DNA from: Candidatus Latescibacterota bacterium
GTDB taxonomy: Bacteria; Latescibacterota; UBA2968; GCA-2709665
Reading direction: 5' to 3'
Length of the DNA: 13,005 nucleotides
Assembly (NCBI GenBank): GCA_030746455.1
Contig: JASLMQ010000791.1
Span: 1 to 13,005, forward strand
Under the pieces are notes generated by a model that saw only the letters and a list, made by a program, of their open reading frames with translations, was not told the DNA's origin and searched no databases. This document shows, in pieces, positions 7,049-13,005 of the stretch (positions are counted from its first letter, which is position 1; every line of letters starts with the position of its first letter). The translations under genes and the position numbers were made by a program.

Positions 7049-8542
7049 CTAGGATGTGGCGGGGGACGTTTCGACTGGCTCCGGGTCCCCTTCGTACCGG
7101 GAGACGACGGCGGCGCCAACGGCGTCGCCCCACACGTTCACCGTGGTCCGGCATCGGTCGAGGAACCAATCGATCACGAGAATCAGGGTGATGCCTTCCA
7201 CGGGAAGGTCCACGGCCCGGAGCACGATCACCATCGTGACGAGGCCGGCCTCCGGGATGCCCGCGGCACCGATCGCTGCCAGGGTGGCCGTGAGGAAGAT
7301 GATGACCTGCTCGACAGGTCCCATGGTGATTCCGTAGGCCTGGGCGATGAACATGGCCGCAACGGCCTCGTAGAGGGCGGTGCCGTCCATGTTGATCGTG
7401 GCTCCAAGGGGGAGCACGAAACTGGACACCCGGTTCGAGACCCGGTTCCTATCCTCCACGCACTCGATGGTGAGCGGCAGTGTGGCGGAGCTCGATGCCG
7501 TTGAAAAGGCCGTGCTCAGGGCAGGAAGCATATTGCTGGTGTAGCGCCAGATGCTGCGACGGGCCACAACCAGAAGCACCAGCGGGAGTGTGATCACGCC
7601 GTGGATCAGGAGGCCCGAGATCACGGTCAGGGCGTACCACCCGACCTTGACCAGCTCGGGCAGGAAGCCGGCCCACCCGCCGCTCTGGCCCATCCGGTCC
7701 GCGATCAGGCCAAAGATGCCCACGGGAGCGAAGCCGATGATGATGTGGACCATCTTCATGATCGCTTCGTTCAGGCCGGCGATGACGTTCAGAACGGGAC
7801 GCGCCCTGTCTCCCAGGGTGGTGAGAATCCCGCCGAAGAGCAGCGAGAAGGCGATTACGGGCAGCACATCGGTTTCGGCCATGGCCTTGAAGATGTTGGT
7901 GGGGACCATGCCGACGAGGACGTCCACCAGGACCTCGAGGACGCCGCGGTCCTTCCCCTTCACCTTCTCGGCGACCACGAGGTCGATCCGCAGCCCGGAT
8001 CCACTGGCTCGGGGGACCTGTACCTCTCCGGTCGGTCGGTGCCGCCAGCCCTTGACCGTGAGGTGATCGGGCCCTGCGGGGACCATGGGATCCACGATGC
8101 CCGCGATATCCTGGTCCAGGAGAAGGACCTGGTAGCGGGCATCGTAGTCGGTCGGGATCCGAGCCGATTCATCCAGCTGTACGCGATTCCCCTCAACCGC
8201 ATACGGGACGCCGGCCAGATCCTCCCCGCGCTGGACGTCTACACCCGGACGGACGATGTTGACCAGGACCAGGCCGACCAGCACCGAGAGACCGGTGGTT
8301 GCCATGTAGTAGAGCACCGTCCGCTTGCCAACGCCTCCCAGCCGCCTCACGTCGCCCATGTTGGCCACACCACACACCATGGACGTGATCACGAGCGGGA
8401 TGACGATCATTTTGAGGGCGTTTAGGAAGAGCCGGCCCAGAAAGCCCACGTGCAGGGCTGCATTCGGGTACAGACCCCCGAAAAGGGCACCCAGGACGAT
8501 GGCGACGAGTATGAAGAGGAGAAATCGGTTTTGAGAGGCCAT
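7049..8542 (-). CDS. EAAT-like dicarboxylate/amino acid:cation symporter
   Basis: An inner-membrane secondary transporter of the DAACS (glutamate/aspartate symporter) family with 497 residues. The family core is complete: the HP1 serine motif SSSATLP (350-356), the TM7 sodium-site motif NMDGT (384-388), HP2 AAIGAAGIPEAG (422-433) and TM8 DWFLDRCRTTVNVWGD (458-473). By alignment to GltPh, D462, R465, T466, N469 and D473 match its D394, R397, T398, N401 and D405. The arginine points to an acidic amino-acid substrate. TM8 and HP2 read like eukaryotic EAAT transporters. About 95 extra residues (105-198) between TM3 and TM4 form a soluble, probably periplasmic insert. ATG 8542 is chosen because the first membrane helix follows it; longer reading frames have no supported start. 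It is first in an operon with XPB, from a near-consensus promoter at 8638-8666. Confidence 0.94.
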   Translation of the reverse strand: MASQNRFLLFILVAIVLGALFGGLYPNAALHVGFLGRLFLNALKMIVIPLVITSMVCGVANMGDVRRLGGVGKRTVLYYMATTGLSVLVGLVLVNIVRPGVDVQRGEDLAGVPYAVEGNRVQLDESARIPTDYDARYQVLLLDQDIAGIVDPMVPAGPDHLTVKGWRHRPTGEVQVPRASGSGLRIDLVVAEKVKGKDRGVLEVLVDVLVGMVPTNIFKAMAETDVLPVIAFSLLFGGILTTLGDRARPVLNVIAGLNEAIMKMVHIIIGFAPVGIFGLIADRMGQSGGWAGFLPELVKVGWYALTVISGLLIHGVITLPLVLLVVARRSIWRYTSNMLPALSTAFSTASSSATLPLTIECVEDRNRVSNRVSSFVLPLGATINMDGTALYEAVAAMFIAQAYGITMGPVEQVIIFLTATLAAIGAAGIPEAGLVTMVIVLRAVDLPVEGITLILVIDWFLDRCRTTVNVWGDAVGAAVVSRYEGDPEPVETSPATS

Positions 8543-8637
8543 TGTGAGAGGTACTCGCTTTCGGTTTCGCGTCGAGATGGGATGCGCTGGCGCTCTGAAC
8601 AGCGTTTGCTCCGCTCGGTCCCCCGCGTGAGCGCTCA

Positions 8638-8666
8638 AGTATAGGTTTACTATAGAGATTTGTCAA
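8638..8666 (-). promoter_or_regulatory. Promoter for the symporter-XPB-prenyltransferase operon
   Basis: On the minus strand, a perfect -35 TTGACA (8666-8661), a 17-bp spacer and a -10 TATACT (8643-8638), close to the sigma-70 consensus. Predicted transcription start is near 8631, giving a leader of about 90 nt. The region between this and the divergent promoter (8667-8713) contains an imperfect inverted repeat, GGGATCGG at 8670-8677 against CCGATTCCC at 8693-8701. That could be an operator (inference). Confidence 0.75.
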
Positions 8667-8713
8667 ACGGGATCGGTTCGAAACGCGGGACCCCCGATTC
8701 CCTACGAAAATGT

Positions 8714-8742
8714 TTGACTTTGCGAGATCCTTCATGTAAATT
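8714..8742 (+). promoter_or_regulatory. Promoter for the zinc-ribbon gene
   Basis: A -35 TTGACT (8714-8719), a 17-bp spacer and a -10 TAAATT (8737-8742), in the only AT-rich patch of this intergenic region. Predicted start of transcription is near 8749, giving a leader of about 155 nt. Within the leader GACAGG (8763-8768) and CCTGTC (8819-8824) can pair and enclose a structured segment. Confidence 0.6.
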
Positions 8743-8906
8743 TATACCTGAAATAAGGTTACGACAGGTTTCGCCATCCGATGTGGGGATCGAACCGCCG
8801 CGTTGGCACACGGTGAGGCCTGTCTTCCTCTGGTGGGGATTTGCAGGACCGGTCGTTCGGCTTGCCGCGGAATGAGTCCGGACGCCATGTGGAGGGGAGG
8901 AGCAGG

Positions 8907-9104
8907 ATGGATAAGGAGAATCAGTTTCCACTGTGCCTGAAGTGCGAGCGGGGGGTGTTGCTTCCTTTGTCGGACTACGGTAGGGATGGGGCTGCCATCC
9001 ACTACAAGGCCTGGGTGTGCAACAACCCCTCTTGCGGCTTCAACCTGCGGATCGACAACGGCGAGATCAGTGTTGGAAGGCACATTGCCGAATCGTACAA
9101 GTAG
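8907..9104 (+). CDS. Small zinc-ribbon protein of unknown function
   Basis: A 65-residue protein not recognised as a named family. It has two cysteine pairs, CLKC (C-x2-C) near residues 11-14 and CNNPSC (C-x4-C) near 38-43. The spacing fits one zinc-ribbon knuckle pair, as in small nucleic-acid- or protein-binding domains. Between them is VLLPLSDYGRDGAAIHYKAW, and after them FNLRIDNGEISVGRHI. ATG 8907 is chosen because a strong GGGAGGAG ends a few bases before it; an upstream in-frame ATG at 8841 would add 22 residues lacking similar quality. It has its own promoter (8714-8742) and a perfect hairpin just past the stop, so it is a self-contained, probably well-translated gene. The tidy signals argue that it is real despite its size. 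It could be a regulator or an accessory subunit; nothing nearby settles this. Confidence 0.85.
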   Translation: MDKENQFPLCLKCERGVLLPLSDYGRDGAAIHYKAWVCNNPSCGFNLRIDNGEISVGRHIAESYK

Positions 9105-9109
9105 ATGGC

Positions 9110-9133
9110 TTCAAGCGGGGCGGCCCGCTTGAA
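9110..9133 (+). terminator. Hairpin terminator of the zinc-ribbon gene
   Basis: TTCAAGCGGG (9110-9119), loop GCGG, CCCGCTTGAA (9124-9133): a perfect 10-bp stem starting 6 bases after the stop codon. The following bases, ACCCCGTCTCGTTTCGG, are only partly U-rich, so it is an imperfect intrinsic terminator. Confidence 0.7.
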
Positions 9134-9635
9134 ACCCCGTCTCGTTTCGGCTCCATTCTTGGGTGGGGGGTTTAGAGGAATTCCGGCGGCCGGGCCGGAT
9201 CGAAGGTTCCATCCGCTGATCGCTTCATCCCCTGTGTGAGGAACAGATCCAGGGAGTTCTTCGGCCGTAAGGCAGGTCGCCTCGGCTGCCACGCGCCTAT
9301 CATCCTGTGCCGATGCCGGCGTTTCCCCCCTCTGATCTCCCCTGATCCGACATGAAGGGAACGCCGGTGCGGGGTGCAATGGATCCCGTACGATAGACCA
9401 GGCCGTGATGGCCTTCCGCTGAGAACCGACTTCGCAAAGCAGGCCGAGACGCCCGTCCGGTGTGCCCGGACCGGCTCCAGTCCTGTTCCCTGCAGGATTT
9501 CCCCCCCGCATCTCTCCCACCGGGTCCCCGCGACCCGGCCGGGTCCCCGATGACCCGGACCCAACCGACGGATTGTCTGTTTCGGCTCGCCTGCAAACCG
9601 ACGTTCGGACCCACAGTTCCTGGACGACGACCGCT
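9134..9635. other. Structured non-coding region upstream of tsaD
   Basis: About 500 bases with no gene I can support on either strand. It contains a long imperfect hairpin (9315-9367): GCCGGCGTTTCCC pairs with GGGAACGCCGG across a 29-nt loop, with one extra T. It also contains two back-to-back hairpins at 9520-9558. No convincing promoter for tsaD was found. The minus-strand open frames here are low-complexity Arg/Gly/Pro-rich shadows. Confidence 0.5.
9520..9558 (+). repeat. Tandem pair of hairpins in the tsaD leader
   Basis: Two consecutive near-identical units of 19 and 20 bases, each a 7-bp hairpin. The first is CCGGGTC (9520-9526), loop CCCGC, GACCCGG (9532-9538). The second is CCGGGTC (9539-9545), loop CCCGAT, GACCCGG (9552-9558). 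They end about 77 bases before the tsaD ATG. They could be a protein-binding repeat or RNA structure. Confidence 0.55.
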
Positions 9636-10700
9636 ATGCACGGCTCCCTGCCCTGGGCGTGGGAAAAACCGGTGCTCGGGATCGAGACCTCCTGCGACGA
9701 GACCGCGTCCTCGGTGGTCGCGGGCGGCCGCATCCTGTCCAATGTGATCCATTCCCAGACCGAGCACAGTCTCTACGGGGGGGTGGTACCCGAGCTGGCG
9801 TCGCGCGATCACGTCCGTAAGATCATGCCGGTGATCTGTCAGGCGCTCGATCTCTCGGACCTCGCCCTGGAGGGCCTGGGTGGGATCGCGGTCACCCGTG
9901 GGCCTGGCCTGGTCGGATGCCTCCTGGTGGGTCTCTCGGCGGGCAAGGGCCTCGCGCTGGGTGCCGGCCTGCCCCTGATCGGCGTGCACCATGTCGAAGG
10001 CCATCTGCTGGCCGGGTTGCTGGAGAACTCGGACCTTCGGCCTCCCTTCATGGCGCTGGTGGCCTCGGGAGGACACACCGAGCTCGTGTACGTGGCCGGC
10101 CTGGGGGACTATGCGATCTGGGGCCGGTCCCTGGACGACGCGGCGGGAGAGGCGTTCGACAAGGTGGCGAAGCTTCTCGGCCTGCTTCGGGACGGAGAGA
10201 CCACGATGGGTGGGCCCCGGCTGTCGGAGGCCGCAGAGCCCGGCGACCCGACGGCGATCGACTTCCCACGGGGGCTGATGAACTCCAACGGCTTCGATTT
10301 CAGCTTCAGTGGGCTGAAGACCGCCGTGCTGTACCATCTGGAGCGACTGTCCGACGCCCAACGCGAGGCCGAGTGCTCCGACGTGGCCGCCAGCTTTCAG
10401 GCCGCCGTCGTGGAGGTGCTGGTCTACAAGACCGTGCGCGCCGCCACGTCCGCCGGAGTGAATCAGGTGGTCCTGACCGGCGGTGTGGCCGCGAACCGGT
10501 GTCTGAGGGCGAGCATGGAGGAGGCGGGCGCAAGGGCCGGGATCAGCGTGTTCTGCCCTTCGCCGGCCCTGTGTACCGACAACGCCGCAATGATCGCCGC
10601 CGTGGGGGCGTCTCGTCTGGCCAGAGGCGAGCAGTCGGGCCTGGATCTGAACGCGGATCCCCGGCTGAAGCTTCCCGGTGCCAGATTGCGGTCCACGTGA
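9636..10700 (+). CDS. tsaD: tRNA N6-adenosine threonylcarbamoyltransferase TsaD
   Basis: The catalytic subunit that transfers threonylcarbamoyl from TC-AMP to A37 of ANN-decoding tRNAs, working with TsaB, TsaE and TsaC in bacteria. Length is 354 residues, near the family's usual 335-350. Visible hallmarks of the ASKHA-fold Kae1/TsaD family are GIETSCDET (15-23), GGVVPELASRDH (48-59), the metal-binding HHVEGH (H119 and H123), LVASGGHTELV (141-151), DDAAGEAFDKVAKLLG (167-182), GGVAANR (282-288) and CTDNAAM, with metal ligand D315. ATG 9636 leaves about 14 residues before the core; a GTG at about 9675 (PVLGIETS) is a possible shorter start. No strong ribosome-binding site marks either. The other t6A genes are not in the window. 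A VWA-protein gene follows at 22 bp or less. Confidence 0.97.
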   Translation: MHGSLPWAWEKPVLGIETSCDETASSVVAGGRILSNVIHSQTEHSLYGGVVPELASRDHVRKIMPVICQALDLSDLALEGLGGIAVTRGPGLVGCLLVGLSAGKGLALGAGLPLIGVHHVEGHLLAGLLENSDLRPPFMALVASGGHTELVYVAGLGDYAIWGRSLDDAAGEAFDKVAKLLGLLRDGETTMGGPRLSEAAEPGDPTAIDFPRGLMNSNGFDFSFSGLKTAVLYHLERLSDAQREAECSDVAASFQAAVVEVLVYKTVRAATSAGVNQVVLTGGVAANRCLRASMEEAGARAGISVFCPSPALCTDNAAMIAAVGASRLARGEQSGLDLNADPRLKLPGARLRST

Positions 10701-10722
10701 GATCCGCAGAGATCGGTCTATT

Positions 10723-12888
10723 GTGTCAGGGGCGTTCGACTGGAATCTGAGCCTGTCCGACGGGCTCATCCTGGGAATCGTGGGTGCAGCCTGCGTCTAC
10801 CTGGCCCTGCAGGTCTACAGATCCGGGTCCGGCGGCCGCGGTGCTGCGGCGGTCTGGTTGTCGGCCCTGAGAGTCGCGACCGTCGTGCTCGTGGTTCTGC
10901 TGCTGATGGAGCCGATCCTGGGCCTGTCGGTCAGGCGGAAGCGGAAGCCGCTGGTGGCGATCCTGGTCGACGCCAGCGAGAGTATGAGGGCCGAAGACAC
11001 CGGTCGTGCTCGGCACGACGCGGCACTGGAGGTCCTTGCATCGGAGGCCGTGGACCGGCTCCAGGAGGGGGCGCGGGTCGCCTGGTACAGCTTCTCGGAC
11101 GGTCTGCGTCGGCTCCAGCGGGAGGATCTGAGCTCCCTGCGCTGGGAGGGCCCGGCGACGGACATCGCCGGTGCGCTGGACGGCTTGAAGGAGGCCTCAT
11201 TGGGCAAGGGGTTGGTGGCCGCTTTGCTCGTCTCGGACGGCGGTCACAACCTCGGTGGACGTCCCGAGCGTGCCGCGGAGGATCTGGGGGTCCCGATCTA
11301 CACGGTCGGGGTGGGGAACCCGGAGCCGCCCAGGGACCTGGCACTGGTCTCCTCGACCATCGATCCCGTGGCGTATGTGGGCCAGGAGCTGGGGATCGAG
11401 ATCGGCCTCCGGTCGAGCGGCTACGAAGGCGTCCAGGATCTGCTCCAGGTGGACGAGGCCGGGCGCCGGCTCGCCTCGCATCCGGTACGGCTGCTGGAAG
11501 GCGAGCAGTCCGTCGTGGTCAACGTGACGCCTGAGACGCCAGGGCGCCATGTCTATCGTGTCTCCATCGCCCCCAGGGAGGGAGAGCGGTCGTCGGCGAA
11601 CAACGCGGTGATGGTGTCCACCGAGATCCTGGAGAGCCGAATCCGCGTGCTTGTGGTGGCGGGAGGTCCGAGTCCGGACTTCGCCTATCTCCGACGCCTG
11701 CTTGGGGACGACCCGAACGTTGAGGCCGAGGTCATCGTCCCCGACGGCAGCGCCGGCAGAGCCACTCGGGCGCGCGAGTCACTCGCGAGTCTGACGGACC
11801 GGGATCTGGTCGTCCTGTTCGACCCTCCGGCGCAGATTCTCACGGGTGACGTCGGAGGCCGCGTTGCGTCCTTCGTCGACGGTGGCGGGGCGTTGCTCTT
11901 CGTCGCGGGTCCCGTGGGGTCGGCTCGGCCGGGTCCCGCGCTGGCGAGGGTCCTCCCTCTCAGGTTCGGCGGGGACGGTCATCCCTATCGCTCCGACCGG
12001 TTCCCCATTCGGATCCCGGAGACCGCCTATGGCCATCCGATCATGCGGATTTCCGAGGACCCCCGGGCCGACCGTGATGCGTGGGGCGAGCTGCCACCGC
12101 TTGTGGCATACTGCGGGAACAATGGCCTCAGCCCGGGGGCGACCGCGTTGGCGGAGCACCCCGCGGAGCGGGTCGGGTCAGGGCGGTTGCCGATGGTGGC
12201 CGTGGGGCCCGTGGGTCGCGGCAAGTCGATGGCCGTCACCTGCCGGGGATTCTGGCGGTTCGGATTGATGATGTGGGGGATCGGGAGCGACGACGCGGTC
12301 TCCCGCGGGTTCTGGACGCAGGCGGTCCGCTGGCTCGTGACCCGGCAGGACGTGGATCGGGTGCGCGCCTCTGTGGACAGGCCGATCTACCGGAGCGGAG
12401 AACCCATCGGGTTCCGCGTCCTGGTCCTCGACGAGCTCCTCCAGCCGCTGGAGGGTGCGCAGGTGGTGGTGGCCGTCACGGACAGCGCCGGGACCCGCGA
12501 GACGGTTCTGAGAGACGAGGGGCGGGGGCGCTACAACGGACGGATGCGGGGCTTTTCGCAGGGCGACTACGCCTTCCGTGTCCGGGCGGAGCGGGAGGGT
12601 ACGCAGCCGGCGGAATGCACCGGCCGCTTCGTGGTGGGGCGCTATAGCCTGGAGTTCGAGGAGCTGCGCATGAATGCCGAGCTCCTTCGTGAGATCGCCC
12701 TGCGGAGCGCGGGCGCCGCGCTGGAGCCCGGCGGGCTTCGCCAGGCGCTGGAGAACCTGCCTCTCTCCCGCCAGCCGGAGACGGTGACCTACCGGTTCGG
12801 GCTCTGGGGCCGGCGCTGGCCTCTGGTCCTGCTGGTCGTCCTGCTGGGCGTGGAGTGGACGGTTCGGCGCAGGCGTGGCATGGTATGA
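10723..12888 (+). CDS. Membrane-anchored VWA-domain protein with GATase1-like domain
   Basis: A 721-residue protein of unknown role, of the bacterial type with two N-terminal membrane helices, a von Willebrand A domain, a class I glutamine-amidotransferase-like fold and a C-terminal membrane helix. Helices lie at about 13-32 and 46-67. The VWA domain (about 76-200) keeps the MIDAS metal site: D83-A-S85-E-S87, T146 and D172 (SDGG). From about 310, IRVLVVAGGPSPDFAYLRRL and later VASFVDGGGALLFVAGP fit a Rossmann/GATase1-like domain; no catalytic Cys-His-Glu set was identified, so it is probably non-enzymatic. A beta-rich region (about 535-645) follows. The last helix LVLLVVLLGVEW precedes a basic tail. 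Most of the chain would be outside the cytoplasm. GTG 10723 is preferred; GTG 10678 would overlap tsaD by 23 bp. It is probably co-transcribed with tsaD. Confidence 0.88.
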   Translation: MSGAFDWNLSLSDGLILGIVGAACVYLALQVYRSGSGGRGAAAVWLSALRVATVVLVVLLLMEPILGLSVRRKRKPLVAILVDASESMRAEDTGRARHDAALEVLASEAVDRLQEGARVAWYSFSDGLRRLQREDLSSLRWEGPATDIAGALDGLKEASLGKGLVAALLVSDGGHNLGGRPERAAEDLGVPIYTVGVGNPEPPRDLALVSSTIDPVAYVGQELGIEIGLRSSGYEGVQDLLQVDEAGRRLASHPVRLLEGEQSVVVNVTPETPGRHVYRVSIAPREGERSSANNAVMVSTEILESRIRVLVVAGGPSPDFAYLRRLLGDDPNVEAEVIVPDGSAGRATRARESLASLTDRDLVVLFDPPAQILTGDVGGRVASFVDGGGALLFVAGPVGSARPGPALARVLPLRFGGDGHPYRSDRFPIRIPETAYGHPIMRISEDPRADRDAWGELPPLVAYCGNNGLSPGATALAEHPAERVGSGRLPMVAVGPVGRGKSMAVTCRGFWRFGLMMWGIGSDDAVSRGFWTQAVRWLVTRQDVDRVRASVDRPIYRSGEPIGFRVLVLDELLQPLEGAQVVVAVTDSAGTRETVLRDEGRGRYNGRMRGFSQGDYAFRVRAEREGTQPAECTGRFVVGRYSLEFEELRMNAELLREIALRSAGAALEPGGLRQALENLPLSRQPETVTYRFGLWGRRWPLVLLVVLLGVEWTVRRRRGMV

Positions 12889-12979
12889 GGCAATGGGGCT
12901 CGACAATTGCTGGAGCTGTGTGTGAGGGCCGTGGGGTTGATGGGACAGATTCTGAATTCCGGCAGAGTAGAACGGCGTC

Positions 12980-13005
12980 GATCAGCCGTCAGCTATCAGC
13001 ATTCA
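12980..13005 (+). repeat. Heptamer NNTCAGC array at the window end
   Basis: Units GATCAGC, CGTCAGC, TATCAGC, ATTCA, with the same 7-base period as the arrays at 3669-3698 and 3767-3800. It is cut off by the end of the window. It lies about 90 bases after the VWA gene in sequence that otherwise shows no gene (12889-12979). Confidence 0.6.

Noticed and set aside
8769..8830. tRNA-like T-arm text (GGGGATCGAACC) in the zinc-ribbon leader
   Set aside because: No acceptor stem, D-arm or anticodon arm could be drawn around it on either strand.
9350..9410. Cobalamin-riboswitch-like AGGGAACGCCGGTG
   Set aside because: The remaining conserved boxes and spacing are missing, and tsaD is not a B12-related gene. 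The same bases form the right arm of a simple hairpin.
9172..9564. 130-residue minus-strand open frame (and a 489-residue one to 10769)
   Set aside because: The translation is rich in Arg, Gly and Pro with no motif. The longer frame is antisense to the firmly identified tsaD. High GC produces such frames.

Overview
The window looks like chromosomal DNA from a high-GC, probably uncultured Gram-negative-type bacterium. Coding regions are strongly GC-rich, and the few AT-rich patches coincide with near-consensus sigma-70-type promoters (TTGACA or TTGACT boxes). I cannot name the phylum. A bacterial XPB helicase, an archaeal-looking UbiA prenyltransferase, a membrane-anchored VWA protein and several families of dispersed short repeats suggest a deep-branching or candidate phylum rather than a model proteobacterium. 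That is inference.

Layout. At the left edge, bases 1-139 hold the 3' end of a group II intron (domains V and VI). Bases 140-469 are non-coding and carry two inverted copies of a palindromic repeat; the second abuts the ligA stop codon. A long minus-strand series follows. Read in its own direction it runs: an EAAT-like glutamate/aspartate symporter (8542-7049), an XPB-type helicase (7042-5348), a UbiA prenyltransferase (about 5373-4498), an HU/IHF-type DNA-binding protein (4335-3997), a Nudix hydrolase (3610-3134), a single-domain response regulator (2989-2618) and NAD-dependent DNA ligase ligA (2503-470). The first three are packed like one operon (6-bp gap, then an overlap). HU and the response regulator each have their own convincing promoter.

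From about 8660 rightward, transcription is on the plus strand. A divergent promoter pair separates the symporter operon from a 65-residue zinc-ribbon protein (8907-9104), which ends in a strong hairpin. A 500-bp structured non-coding stretch leads to tsaD (9636-10700). tsaD is followed almost directly by a 721-residue membrane-anchored VWA protein (10723-12888).

The genes do not form one pathway. DNA maintenance is well represented (LigA, XPB, HU), alongside tRNA t6A modification (TsaD), amino-acid uptake and prenyl-lipid synthesis. The unusual content lies mostly between the genes: an intron end, three families of dispersed repeats (palindromic, composite and heptamer arrays), and structured leaders. 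The most notable gene features are the eukaryote-like signature and large extra loop of the symporter, and the XPB helicase embedded in a transporter/prenyltransferase operon. I did not see a clear previously undescribed defence or mobile system.
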